DNA of 41,645 nt from an uncultured Clostridium sp. (GCA_947567695.1 CANONT010000011.1:1-41645); one strand, 5' to 3'. Positions 18,269-27,296 are shown, numbered from the stretch's first letter. Translations and numbers: made by a program. Notes: generated by a model from the sequence alone, not told the origin.

Positions 18269-19021
18269 TTATACATTTAACATTTCCCTTGCAAATTCAA
18301 TCAAATCCTCTAAATGATTTTCTATTACCTCTTGCAAGATCTCATCATCGATTTCTCGGTATGCATGTACAGCAATATTTCTAAAAGCAATCATACCTTT
18401 CATATTTTTTAAAACTCTTTCACTAATTAAATGATTTTGATACAAAATCTCAAATGCTTCACTATTAGCATGTGGTATTCCTAGCGATTTAGTGGATACC
18501 ATATACATCGCTATATCCATTACAGCTTGACACGCTCTTTGTAAATTTAAAACAATGGCATCATTTCTTCTATAATCTTGCAAATTAGAAGGAGTATCTT
18601 CATATTCTTCGTTTATTCTATGAATACACTTTTCTATGGTCTCATATTTATTTAATATTATGATAGCTTGTCTACCTTCGTTTAAATCAAAATATTCTTG
18701 ATACATGTCTAACTTATATAACTCAAATTTTAATTCATTTTTACAATACAAAGTCTTTCCATTCATTAATATCTCATATCTAAAATCATCTTTGATATCA
18801 TCTAAATCAATCAAATCAACATCTTTCTTTATGGTTTCTTCTAATTCTAGCCTTGTTTGAAACATTTCTTTTTTAGAAATTTTATGATTGGTTTTTATCG
18901 CAAGATCCACATCGCTTTCTGCGTTTTGTGTTCCTCTTGCATAGCTACCAAACAATAGGATTGCCTCACAGTCTATTTTCTCTAAAATCACTTTTTTTAT
19001 GTTTTCTAAAATTTCCTCCAT
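18269..19021 (-). CDS. MntA-HepT fusion: nucleotidyltransferase antitoxin joined to HEPN toxin
   Basis: A 250-residue protein. Residues 1 to about 115 are a minimal nucleotidyltransferase with the GSx10DxD motif (Gly25-Ser26, Asp37, Asp39 in LFGSYARGTQNAESDVDLAI). Residues from about 125 form a HepT/DUF86 HEPN domain with NDAIVLNLQRA and the Rx4HxY motif (Arg214, His219, Tyr221 in FRNIAVHAY). In known systems the two are separate proteins: HepT is an RNase and MntA silences it by AMPylating the motif tyrosine. Here they are one chain. I chose the ATG at 19021, where the family homology begins, with a GGGGGA site upstream; a longer frame opens at 19069 inside galE. The gene overlaps the galE end by 16 bases and is framed by direct repeats. 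Confidence 0.88.
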   Translation of the reverse strand: MEEILENIKKVILEKIDCEAILLFGSYARGTQNAESDVDLAIKTNHKISKKEMFQTRLELEETIKKDVDLIDLDDIKDDFRYEILMNGKTLYCKNELKFELYKLDMYQEYFDLNEGRQAIIILNKYETIEKCIHRINEEYEDTPSNLQDYRRNDAIVLNLQRACQAVMDIAMYMVSTKSLGIPHANSEAFEILYQNHLISERVLKNMKGMIAFRNIAVHAYREIDDEILQEVIENHLEDLIEFAREMLNV

Positions 19022-20034
19022 AGAAGTTGTCCCCCTTGTCTCACAATATAATTCCAAGAGTCTCGACACATATCTTCTAATGTTTTAGTCGCTTCCCAGC
19101 CCAACTCTTTCTTCGCTTTTTGTGGATCGGCATAACAAGTGGCAATATCGCCAGATCTTCTTGGCGCTATCTGATAAGGTACTTTTTTACCAGTTGCCTT
19201 TTCAAAGGCTTTTACCATATCTAATACACTATAACCTGTTCCTGTCCCCAAATTATAGATAGATAAACCTTGTCCTTCTTGTTCGATTTTATCCAATGCT
19301 TTTAAATGTCCTTTTGCCAAATCCACTACATGAATATAATCTCTAACACCTGTCCCATCTGGTGTATTATAATCATCACCAAATACCGATAATTCCTTTA
19401 ATTGCCCATTTGCTACACGAGCGATATATGGCATTAAATTATTAGGAATTCCCTGTGGTTCCTCTCCAATGAATCCACTTTCATGAGCTCCTACTGGATT
19501 GAAATATCTTAAAATACAAATATCCCATGTGTTATCTGATCGATAAATATCTTTTAAAATTTGCTCAATAAATAATTTCGTATTTCCATATGGATTCGTT
19601 GTTCCACCTACTCTACAATCTTCTGTTAAGGGAATTCTTTCTGGTTCTCCATAAACCGTTGCTGAAGAACTAAAAATAAACTTCTTGCATCCATATTTTC
19701 TCATCGTGTCTAATAATACCAAAGCACCTGAAATATTATTATCATAATATTCAATTGGCTTTTGCACCGATTCTCCTACTGCTTTAAATCCTGCAAAATT
19801 GATAACAGCCTCAATATCATTTTCTTTAAATACTTTTTCTAGTTCTTCTCTATTTTTGTAATCTATCTCATAAAATTTAAAATCTTTTCCTGTGATCTTT
19901 TGGATGGACTCTAAAACTTTTGCATTACTATTTAAAAAGTTATCTACTATTACAATTTCCTTTCCTTGTTCTAATAATTCTATGGCAGTATGACTTCCAA
20001 TAAATCCTGCTCCTCCTGGTAATAGAATTGCCAT
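19006..20034 (-). CDS. galE: UDP-glucose 4-epimerase
   Basis: A 342-residue SDR enzyme interconverting UDP-glucose and UDP-galactose. NAD site GGAGFIGSHTAIELL (residues 7-21), FSSSATVYG (121-129), Tyr149 and Lys153 in NPYGNTKLFIEQ, and the GalE hallmark RYFNPVGAHESGFIGEEPQGIPNNLMPY. Residue 6 is Pro where Thr is usual before GGAG. The last residues (VRQGGQLLWRKF) are not family-like: they are encoded by the direct repeat at 19028-19047 and by the start of the toxin-antitoxin gene. Own promoter at 20067-20095. It supplies UDP-Gal to the cell-surface glycans. Confidence 0.95.
   Translation of the reverse strand: MAILLPGGAGFIGSHTAIELLEQGKEIVIVDNFLNSNAKVLESIQKITGKDFKFYEIDYKNREELEKVFKENDIEAVINFAGFKAVGESVQKPIEYYDNNISGALVLLDTMRKYGCKKFIFSSSATVYGEPERIPLTEDCRVGGTTNPYGNTKLFIEQILKDIYRSDNTWDICILRYFNPVGAHESGFIGEEPQGIPNNLMPYIARVANGQLKELSVFGDDYNTPDGTGVRDYIHVVDLAKGHLKALDKIEQEGQGLSIYNLGTGTGYSVLDMVKAFEKATGKKVPYQIAPRRSGDIATCYADPQKAKKELGWEATKTLEDMCRDSWNYIVRQGGQLLWRKF
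19028..19047. repeat. Direct repeat flanking the toxin-antitoxin fusion (upstream copy)
   Basis: Matches 18248-18267 with one difference, 780 bases away. It overlaps the 3' end of galE and supplies the G-rich stretch used as ribosome binding site by the MntA-HepT gene. Confidence 0.85.
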
Positions 20035-20066
20035 TCTTTAAACGCCACCCTTCTCATGTTTTTTTC

Positions 20067-20095
20067 ATTATAATATTAGTAATTTTAAAAGTCAA
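20067..20095 (-). promoter_or_regulatory. Sigma-A promoter of galE
   Basis: TTGACT (20090-20095), a 17-base spacer and TATAAT (20067-20072), minus strand. The -35 overlaps the cysS stop codon. Genes from galE through the LCP gene could be one unit from here. Confidence 0.8.
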
Positions 20096-21489
20096 ATTAA
20101 CGATATCTTTGCTATTTTAGTTCCTTCTTTTGTGTCCTTTATTTCATAACCTTTACTTTGAATTAAATCTCTCAACCTATCGGATTTTGCCCAATCCTTA
20201 TCCACTCTTGCTTGTTTTCTTTCTTCCACCAAATCTAAAATTTCTTGAGGAAGCTTCTCTTGTGATTTTTGCATAGGTTGTTGAATCTTTAATCCCAAAA
20301 CCGTATCAAACTTAGCAAGCAAATCAGCGAATTTAGGTGATTTCTTTTCTTGTCTTACCACTTCCCAAACAACTCCCATAGCAGCTGGCATATTCAAATC
20401 ATCATTAATCGCTTCCTGAAATTTTCTCTCTAAATTTACTATCACTTCATCTTCTACCTCATCTTTTCCCACCAAATGCAATTGATAACCATTTTTTAAT
20501 CTATCCAGTGATTTAGAAGTCGCTTCTATTGCTTCCCAAGTAAAATTCAATTTATTTCGATAATGACTGGAATAACTAAATAATCGATAAACTAGAGGAT
20601 CATATCCTTTTTCCTTCAAATCTTTAAGCAAATACACATTCCCTAAACTTTTTGACATTTTTCCACCATTGATTAGCAAATATTCACCATGCATCCAATA
20701 ATTAGCTGGTACCTTTCCACATTTTCCTTTACTCTGGGCAATTTCATTTTCATGATGAGTAGGAATTAAATCAATACCACCTGTATGAATATCAAATTGT
20801 TCTCCTAAATATTTTTGTCCCATACTAGAACATTCAATATGCCATCCAGGATAACTTAGCCCCCAAGGACTATCCCATTTCATTAAATGATTTTCTGGTG
20901 CCTTAATCCATAAAGCAAAATCATAAGGATTTCTCTTTTCCAGATCAATACCTATTCTTGCCCCCGCTTTTTGTTCTTCCAAATTAAGATGAGACAAAAT
21001 AGGATATTGATCTAATTTTGCTATATCAAAATAAATAGCTGTTGAGGTCTCATAAGCATATCCCTTTTCGCCTAATGCTTCTACATAGGCTAACATATCT
21101 TTTATATGGTCTGTTGCTTTGCAAACGATCTCAGGTATTTCAATATTCAAATCTTTTAAATCTTCAAAAAATAGTTTTGTATAATGCTCTGCAATCTCCA
21201 TTGGTGACTTATGCTCTTCTCTGGCTGATTTTAGCATTTTGTCTTCTCCCTCATCACCATCTGAAACCAAATGACCAACATCAGTTATATTCATCGCATG
21301 TTTTAAAGTATACCCATTGTATTTCAAAGTCCTTCTTAAAATATCCTGAAATAAATTTGTCCTCATATTTCCTATGGTAGCATCTTTATACACGGTTGGT
21401 CCACAAGAATAAATCGTAACCTCTTTCCCATGAATTGACTGGAATTTTTCTTTTGTTTTGGTTAAGGTATTATAAAAATAAATATCCAA
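20092..21489 (-). CDS. cysS: Cysteinyl-tRNA synthetase
   Basis: A 465-residue class I synthetase. Zinc ligand Cys29 lies in YSCGPTVYKDATIGNMRT, which also holds the HIGH-equivalent TIGN (38-41). More zinc-site residues are in WHIECSSMGQKYLG and THHENEIAQS, and KMSKS is in NGGKMSKSLGN (about 266-276). Start: TTG at 21489, with GGGA upstream; no ATG fits the family N-terminus MDIYFYNTLT. C-terminus ends in the usual helical domain. It lies 70 bases beyond the PBP gene. Confidence 0.95.
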   Translation of the reverse strand: MDIYFYNTLTKTKEKFQSIHGKEVTIYSCGPTVYKDATIGNMRTNLFQDILRRTLKYNGYTLKHAMNITDVGHLVSDGDEGEDKMLKSAREEHKSPMEIAEHYTKLFFEDLKDLNIEIPEIVCKATDHIKDMLAYVEALGEKGYAYETSTAIYFDIAKLDQYPILSHLNLEEQKAGARIGIDLEKRNPYDFALWIKAPENHLMKWDSPWGLSYPGWHIECSSMGQKYLGEQFDIHTGGIDLIPTHHENEIAQSKGKCGKVPANYWMHGEYLLINGGKMSKSLGNVYLLKDLKEKGYDPLVYRLFSYSSHYRNKLNFTWEAIEATSKSLDRLKNGYQLHLVGKDEVEDEVIVNLERKFQEAINDDLNMPAAMGVVWEVVRQEKKSPKFADLLAKFDTVLGLKIQQPMQKSQEKLPQEILDLVEERKQARVDKDWAKSDRLRDLIQSKGYEIKDTKEGTKIAKISLI

Positions 21490-21517
21490 AAATTTCCCTT
21501 CTTTCCTCTCTCAAACG

Positions 21518-21545
21518 GAGATGTGAAATTGAAACTTCACATCTC
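21518..21545. other. Perfect 10-bp hairpin between the PBP and cysS genes
   Basis: Arms 21518-21527 and 21536-21545 pair perfectly with an eight-base loop. There is no T-run on either side, so it is not an ordinary terminator. It could protect the PBP mRNA end or sit in the cysS leader. Confidence 0.6.
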
Positions 21546-21559
21546 ACTTATAAAATCAA

Positions 21560-24232
21560 TTATTGTGTTTTTTTATGATTGGAACTAGTATTTGATGTTG
21601 GACTACTATTGTTTTTATTTATTGTATTCGTTGTATTGGTTATATTTGTCCCATTCGTTTTATTGTTACTACTAATATTATTTTTCTTGGTATTATTAGG
21701 TATTATATTATTTTTATTATTATTGGTTTGTGGCTTAGTAACATTAACAGGTGTAGTATTCTTTTTCTCTTTCTCTTTTTCCTCTTCTTTCGGTTTTTTA
21801 TGGATTGGACAGGTATCAGTTATTTTACCTTTTACCGTATAATTTGATCCATTAACAGCCTTCCATAACTGCAATTTTTCTTTTGGCACCACACCACCAA
21901 ATGTATTTACTTTGGTTGCCACATATTGTGAACAATATGGTGTAGCTACTTTTCCCGATTCAGAGCAAATCGTTTGTGAGCCTCCCTTTCCTTCACACTT
22001 TTCTGGCAAATTGTCCTCTGAAAATATTTCTACATAAGCTGGACAACCAGCTATCGCTGAACCTCCTGTTGATTTACATACAGACTGTTCTACAATTCCA
22101 TTTGGTTTGGTAAACGTACTTCCTGCCAATCCTTTATGAATGTCTGTCATAACGGCATCCCAAATTTGTCCTGCTGGATTTACAGCAAACCCTGTTACTT
22201 CCTCTCGTTGATCATAACCAAACCAACAAGCAGTTGTATAATATGGTGTAAATCCACAAAGCCATCTATCCGTGCTATTATCTGTTGTTCCCGTTTTCGC
22301 TGCTACATCCATTCCCGCTATGGCACAATAAGTCGCTGTACCTTTTTTAACTGGTTCTTGTAAAATTGATTTGACAAGATAAGCATTTTGTTCTGATATA
22401 ACCCTTCTTTTTTCTTGTTCCGGTGTCAATACCGTATTTCCATTAGAATCTAACACTTTGGTATAAAATGTTGGTTTTATATACTCTCCATTATTAGCAA
22501 TGGTTGCATAAGCTCCCGCCATTTCTAGTGGACTGATTCCATCTGTTAATCCTCCTATAGCAAGTGGTAAATTTTCGTCATTATGTACAGGATTATCTTC
22601 TGCTTTGTATAATGAAGTAATACCAAAATTTCTCAAATAATCAATGGATTTACCTGGTGTTAATTCTTTCATAATCTTGACTTCTGGTACATTTTGTGAA
22701 TAAGCAATAATATCTCGAATATTAATTAACCCTCTATAAACATGCCCATCATTTTTAGGCTGATACCCATTAAAATCGGTCAATACATCATTATATACAG
22801 TAGCTGGTGTAATTACCTTTTCTTGTAAGGCTGGAGCAATATCTGCAATTGGTTTAATAGAAGAACCAGGTTGTCTCTTGCCTTGAGTCGCTCTATTTAA
22901 ATTAGCCCCTGTTTTTTCTCCTAAACCTCCAGAAACACCTAAAACATTTCCTTTTGTATGATCTATAACTACAATGGCAGCTTGTGTATGTTCATTTTTT
23001 ATCGTTCCATCTGGATTTTTATCTTTTCCTGGTTTAATATAAGTATCTTTTAGCGTTTCTTGTTCTAATCTTGTTTGAATCGTAGCATCTACGGTTGAAT
23101 AAATCGTAAGTCCACTACTATAAACATAATTTCGAGCCAGTTCTCTTGAAATATCTTTTTCTTCCATAACTTGTGAAATAACTTGTTCAATCACAGCATC
23201 TGTATGATAAGAATAACCAGAAGAACTTGTCATTTCTCCTTTTTGGAATGGCAACCCTGCCTCTACCTTGGCTACTGCCATATCATATTCTTGTTGATCT
23301 GTTACATAACCAAGTTCTTTCATTTTCGCTAAAACGGTTTTGGTTTTATTTTTAATTTTTTCTGTATGATCTTTCGTTGCATCAAATGGGTCATACGCAT
23401 TTGGCGAACTATTAATTCCTGCCATAAAAGCACATTCAGCTAAATCTAAATCTTTTGCACTTTTATTAAAATAATATTCTGCTCCCAATTCTACGCCATG
23501 TAAATTGCTAGAACCTACAAATAAAATATTTAAATATAATTCAAGAATTTGATCTTTAGATATCATTCTCTCGACTTGGTATGCTTTTGCCCACTCTTTT
23601 ACCTTTCTGACAATTCCTTCCATACCAGATGCCTCATCATCTTTTGTAATGTTTTTTACCAATTGTTGTGTAATGGTACTTCCTCCATAAGAACTTTTTC
23701 CAAATACAGTATTAACAATCGCTCCCGCTGTTCTCTTAAAATCCACACCACTATGGTTGTAATATCTCTCATCTTCAATTGCAACATAAGCTTTTGGCAA
23801 ATAATCTGCCATATCTTCTAATGTGATAACTTTTCGCTTCTCATCACCGCTTAAATTAGCAATAACACCTCCATTGCTATCCACGATAACAGAATTCGCT
23901 GCTCCTATCTTTAACTCTTCTTTTGTAATCTCAAACTCGTCACCAAATAGTCCAAAAAACATTCCCGCTATAATTCCAGCTATAACAACACATAATAGCA
24001 AAAATAAAATAAATCCTATTTTTAATGCCAAAATCAATTTTGGATGTCGCTTAGAAAACTTTTCCTTTTTATTCTTTTGTGATTTTTTTACTTCTGGCTT
24101 TTTCGTCGGTACACCAACATTAGATGTCGGCTTCTTCTTTTGCATATTCTCTCCTTGTTTATGATTGGCTACTTTATGTGGTTTTATTTTTTCTCTTTTA
24201 TTACTTTTATGTTTTCCCTTATTACTTGGCAT
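21560..24232 (-). CDS. Class A penicillin-binding protein (bifunctional PBP1A type)
   Basis: An 890-residue peptidoglycan synthase. A very basic cytoplasmic region (1-64) precedes one membrane segment (about 66-96). The glycosyltransferase 51 domain has its catalytic glutamate near 153 in AIEDERYYNHSGVD, followed by GGSTITQQLVKN. The transpeptidase domain has Ser457-x-x-Lys460 in PGSSIKP, SQN in IIAYSQNVPEV, and the KTGT box from Lys646. After it come a Cys-rich stretch (several CxxxC pairs, about 725-790) and an Asn/Thr/Lys-rich low-complexity tail of about 65 residues, probably wall-spanning. Family function: glycan polymerisation and cross-linking. ATG with AAGGGGGAAG just upstream. AT-rich upstream DNA has TATAAT twice but no clear -35. 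Confidence 0.94.
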   Translation of the reverse strand: MPSNKGKHKSNKREKIKPHKVANHKQGENMQKKKPTSNVGVPTKKPEVKKSQKNKKEKFSKRHPKLILALKIGFILFLLLCVVIAGIIAGMFFGLFGDEFEITKEELKIGAANSVIVDSNGGVIANLSGDEKRKVITLEDMADYLPKAYVAIEDERYYNHSGVDFKRTAGAIVNTVFGKSSYGGSTITQQLVKNITKDDEASGMEGIVRKVKEWAKAYQVERMISKDQILELYLNILFVGSSNLHGVELGAEYYFNKSAKDLDLAECAFMAGINSSPNAYDPFDATKDHTEKIKNKTKTVLAKMKELGYVTDQQEYDMAVAKVEAGLPFQKGEMTSSSGYSYHTDAVIEQVISQVMEEKDISRELARNYVYSSGLTIYSTVDATIQTRLEQETLKDTYIKPGKDKNPDGTIKNEHTQAAIVVIDHTKGNVLGVSGGLGEKTGANLNRATQGKRQPGSSIKPIADIAPALQEKVITPATVYNDVLTDFNGYQPKNDGHVYRGLINIRDIIAYSQNVPEVKIMKELTPGKSIDYLRNFGITSLYKAEDNPVHNDENLPLAIGGLTDGISPLEMAGAYATIANNGEYIKPTFYTKVLDSNGNTVLTPEQEKRRVISEQNAYLVKSILQEPVKKGTATYCAIAGMDVAAKTGTTDNSTDRWLCGFTPYYTTACWFGYDQREEVTGFAVNPAGQIWDAVMTDIHKGLAGSTFTKPNGIVEQSVCKSTGGSAIAGCPAYVEIFSEDNLPEKCEGKGGSQTICSESGKVATPYCSQYVATKVNTFGGVVPKEKLQLWKAVNGSNYTVKGKITDTCPIHKKPKEEEKEKEKKNTTPVNVTKPQTNNNKNNIIPNNTKKNNISSNNKTNGTNITNTTNTINKNNSSPTSNTSSNHKKTQ

Positions 24233-24329
24233 TTTACTTCCCCCTTGCCAATTTTAAAATTTAATAAACTTATTATATTATATTTTTAAAAAAAAGGAAA
24301 GCTTTTATATCAATTTTTAAGAAATGATT

Positions 24330-25175
24330 TTAAACAATTGTGTTTCTTCCTACTAATTGCGTTATGTTTACTCTATCTTTTTCCACTTGCTTCATTACTT
24401 CTTGAAAAGGCTGTTTCTTATTCATTTGAGCTTCATATATTTCACACGCCTTATATTTCGTATTTTTATCATAATCAAATTCTTCTCTTTGTTCAAAACT
24501 AATATCATAATCATTCACACACATGCCATTAAATCTTTTCTTAGTAATTTTTACATTTCCTCTAAGATTAACAATAATTGCATTTTCGTAAATATTATAT
24601 TGATTCATTAATTCAGAAGGAAAATCCACATTCAAAATCAATTTTGATTTTGAGAGACCTTTTCTTTTGTTATTACCAACCGTTATCATAATGCCATCCT
24701 GATCTAAGATTTGTTTTTCTATTTTTCTAAATTTCTCGATATGATTGGTTATAATATTCACTCTTTTGTACTCTTTTGCAATTTTCCTTAAATTGCCAAG
24801 CATATTTTCAGATAAATCATTCACTAATAGTGATATTTGTGTTTCTTCCTTTTTAATTCCTTTTTTTTCTAAAAGATAATCTAACACTTTACAAGAAAGT
24901 GCCTCAAATAGCCATTTTCCATCTATTATATCTAACGCATTTGTATGTAATAAATTGACATATTCCTCCTGTTTTTTTATTTTCTCACTAATCACAATTC
25001 TTTTACTAATCGTTTGATCCAATATCTTTTTTGTCTTTTTGGCTAGTTTTTGAGCTTTCCTACTTGATATTTTCTCTTCTATAATTGGCAAAATAATCTT
25101 ATCTTCTTTTAATTGAATGCTATTAAAAATGCTAAATATAAAATTGGGCTTGTCAGTCTCTTGAATACAATACAA
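24330..25175 (-). CDS. Conserved protein of unknown function
   Basis: About 281 residues, soluble and basic, without signal peptide or membrane helix. I do not recognise a named family. Visible features: a basic helical stretch RKAQKLAKKTKKILDQTISKR (about 40-60); a possible Rossmann-like half, NLRKIAKEYKRVNIITNHIEKF then GIMITVGNNKRK and SKLILNVDFP (about 125-195); and a charged C-terminus. The frame can start at GTG 25184, but AGGAG would then be only one base away. TTG at 25175 has correct spacing (nine bases) and I prefer it. The ribosome binding site lies in the descending arm of the hairpin at 25181-25217. It sits between truB and the PBP gene. Confidence 0.7.
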   Translation of the reverse strand: MYCIQETDKPNFIFSIFNSIQLKEDKIILPIIEEKISSRKAQKLAKKTKKILDQTISKRIVISEKIKKQEEYVNLLHTNALDIIDGKWLFEALSCKVLDYLLEKKGIKKEETQISLLVNDLSENMLGNLRKIAKEYKRVNIITNHIEKFRKIEKQILDQDGIMITVGNNKRKGLSKSKLILNVDFPSELMNQYNIYENAIIVNLRGNVKITKKRFNGMCVNDYDISFEQREEFDYDKNTKYKACEIYEAQMNKKQPFQEVMKQVEKDRVNITQLVGRNTIV

Positions 25176-25217
25176 AAAAATCACTCTCCTATACTTTATT
25201 CAAGTATATGAGAGTAA
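25174..25217 (-). terminator. Terminator after truB that also masks the next gene's ribosome binding site
   Basis: Arms 25202-25217 and 25181-25196 pair at 14 of 16 positions, followed by seven T (25180-25174). That is a good Rho-independent terminator. The descending arm contains AGGAGAGTG, the only ribosome binding site for the next gene, whose TTG start ends the T-run. Confidence 0.75.
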
Positions 25218-25266
25218 TTTTCTTAATATAACTGTTGAAATGTATTATTTTGCAACACCACATAAG

Positions 25267-26139
25267 CTATTTTATAATATCTCTTTTTAATAATTGATTT
25301 TGAACCGTTCCTATACCGATAAAAATGCCATCACAATAAATTCGATAATTGCCATCCTCTAACTTTTGTGTTAATCTAACACCATTTAAAAATAATGTTA
25401 ATTTTTTTTGATCTAAACTAATACACTGGCTTTCTTGAAATAACTTTTCTAGTGTAATAAAATGTTGTGCCATAAAATCTTTATTTTCTATATTTTGTTC
25501 TAATTCCTCGATTGTTATGGCATCTTCTATTTTAAAATCGCCTACTTGAATTCGATTTAGACCAGACATATAGCCAACAGTTCCTAACTTTTCTGCGATA
25601 TTTTCACATAAACTTCTAATATAAGTCCCTTTGGAGCAAGCCACTCGAAATTGAATTTGTTTTTGTTTTTCTTCTGTTTGTTGCCATTCCATTTGATAAA
25701 TTTCAATTGGTCTTGCTTGTACTTCTACTATCTCACCTTTTCGAGCATATTCATATAATTTTTTTCCTTTCACTTTAATCGCTGAATACATAGGTGGTAT
25801 TTGTTCCTGTTTTCCCAAAAAGCTTTCTAAAACCCTTTCTAACTTTTCTTTTTGAAAAGCCTCTTTTGGTATATCTTTTTCTTCTATTATAGTTCCTTCA
25901 CAATCTGCTGTATCTGTTTTCCTTCCCAATGTTAGTTTTACATCATATACTTTATCATGATTGATTAAATATTTGGAGCATAAAGTACCTTTCCCTACTA
26001 ATAATGGCAACACACCAGTTGCCATTGGATCGAGTGTTCCTGTATGTCCCACTTTTTCATTCAATATTCTTTTTGCTTTTTGCACAATATCATGTGAAGT
26101 ACAATTTTTCGGTTTATTAATAATTACGATTCCATCCAT
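25267..26139 (-). CDS. truB: tRNA pseudouridine(55) synthase
   Basis: A 290-residue enzyme making pseudouridine 55 in the T-loop of tRNAs. MDGIVIINKPKNCTSHDIV opens the family domain. The catalytic aspartate is Asp37 in VGHTGTLDPMATGVLPLLVGKGT. YSAIKVKGKKLYEYAR and CSKGTYIRSLCENIAEKLG follow in order. A small C-terminal domain ends the protein. It overlaps the nrnA gene by 16 bases and belongs to the nusA/infB operon. Confidence 0.96.
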   Translation of the reverse strand: MDGIVIINKPKNCTSHDIVQKAKRILNEKVGHTGTLDPMATGVLPLLVGKGTLCSKYLINHDKVYDVKLTLGRKTDTADCEGTIIEEKDIPKEAFQKEKLERVLESFLGKQEQIPPMYSAIKVKGKKLYEYARKGEIVEVQARPIEIYQMEWQQTEEKQKQIQFRVACSKGTYIRSLCENIAEKLGTVGYMSGLNRIQVGDFKIEDAITIEELEQNIENKDFMAQHFITLEKLFQESQCISLDQKKLTLFLNGVRLTQKLEDGNYRIYCDGIFIGIGTVQNQLLKRDIIK

Positions 26140-27080
26140 TTTTTTATTTCTTTCATTAATTTTTCTTTCACTTCTTCCAATGTCCCTTTAATCAAAGCTC
26201 CTGCTGCTCTAGCATGACCACCGCCACCAAACAGCAAACATATATCAGATACGTTGATGCCATCTTCTGAACGTAAAGATACCTTATACACATCTTCGTT
26301 ATCCTTTTGTCGAACAAAGATAGCCACTTGTACGCCTTCAATATCTTTTGCAATATTCACAAGTCCATCATGATCTCCTGACTCAGCATTTACTTCTAAC
26401 TCATCTTGAGAAGTCATATAAGTAAATGAAACTTTGCCATCTTCTAGCAGTTCCATTCGATTCATAATTCTTTTCATCAATTCAAAATTAGCTTTTGTTT
26501 TCGTTCCCATCGTTCTTTTATAAATATCTGGAATATCGACTCCAACTCGAATTAGTTCAGCTGTATATTCAAAGGTATCTGGCGTAATGCCACTATGACG
26601 AAATCCACCTGTATCTGTAATAATTCCTGTCATAATACACGTTCCTATTTCTTTTGAAATTTCAATTCCAAAATATTCTGCCATACTAATCAAAATCTCA
26701 CAACAAGCTGGTGACACTGGATTGACATAGTTTAAATCACCATACATATTATTACTTCCATGATGATCAATCACAATTGTCTTTTTAGCATTTTCAAAAT
26801 ACTCATTTTTAGCCAATCTCTTAAAATTGCCACAATCTACTGAAATTGCTAAATCATACTTTTCTCTATTAGACTCTTCTTTGATTTCGTTGGCTGATGG
26901 CAAAAAGCCGAACATTCTAGGGTATTCTGGAATGATCACATCGGCTTGTTTATCTAGTTCTTGTAACATTAACTTCACTGCCAAACTACTGCCGATTGCA
27001 TCGCCATCTGGTGATTCATGAGTTAAAATCACAATATTATCTGCTTGTTTTATTTCTTTCACAATTTCATCTAATGTCAT
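26124..27080 (-). CDS. nrnA: DHH-family oligoribonuclease / pAp phosphatase
   Basis: A 318-residue DHH/DHHA1 phosphoesterase. Metal ligands are visible in order: His21, Asp25 and Asp27 in LTHESPDGDAIGSS; Asp82 in SVDCGNF; Asp105-His106-His107 in VIDHHGSNN. The C-terminal DHHA1 substrate-binding motif is FGGGGHARAAGALI. Family role: degrades nano-RNA and dephosphorylates 3'-phosphoadenosine 5'-phosphate. It stands in the Firmicutes order rbfA-nrnA-truB, but a folded element of about 180 bases separates it from rbfA. Confidence 0.93.
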   Translation of the reverse strand: MTLDEIVKEIKQADNIVILTHESPDGDAIGSSLAVKLMLQELDKQADVIIPEYPRMFGFLPSANEIKEESNREKYDLAISVDCGNFKRLAKNEYFENAKKTIVIDHHGSNNMYGDLNYVNPVSPACCEILISMAEYFGIEISKEIGTCIMTGIITDTGGFRHSGITPDTFEYTAELIRVGVDIPDIYKRTMGTKTKANFELMKRIMNRMELLEDGKVSFTYMTSQDELEVNAESGDHDGLVNIAKDIEGVQVAIFVRQKDNEDVYKVSLRSEDGINVSDICLLFGGGGHARAAGALIKGTLEEVKEKLMKEIKKWMES

Positions 27081-27120
27081 ACTTATTTCCTTTCTATTTT
27101 CCTAATTCTAAAAAGTTCTT

Positions 27121-27296
27121 AAATTTGGAAAAGAATTGTTATTTGGCTATGCTGAGGCTGTTAAAGCTTTGCTTGTTACAGCGTCAGTATGCGTTAGCTG
27201 GCTCACGAATTTTTAATTTATGAGGCGTACAATGGTACGTTGATTAAATTAAAAATGATGTGAAACGACGCCAAATGATAATTATTTTTCAAATTT
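27121..27296. repeat. MITE-like folded element with 27-bp terminal inverted repeats
   Basis: Ends 27121-27147 and 27270-27296 are inverted repeats matching at 23 of 27 positions. Inside are a stem 27152-27161/27178-27187 (9 of 10) and a second stem 27209-27220/27245-27256 (12 of 12) topped by 27226-27230/27235-27239 with an AATG loop. The right end overlaps the last four codons and stop of rbfA. It codes for nothing. A miniature mobile element or a structured operon RNA would both fit. Confidence 0.75.

Noticed and set aside
19022..19069. Longer MntA-HepT start inside galE
   Set aside because: The extra residues only mirror galE coding sequence and the direct repeat; family homology begins at the ATG at 19021.
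21518..21545. T-box or terminator before cysS
   Set aside because: The leader is only about 70 bases, with no T-box sequence and no T-run after the stem.
27121..27296. tRNA or known riboswitch
   Set aside because: The stems do not form a cloverleaf and I recognise no riboswitch core; the terminal repeats fit a mobile element better.
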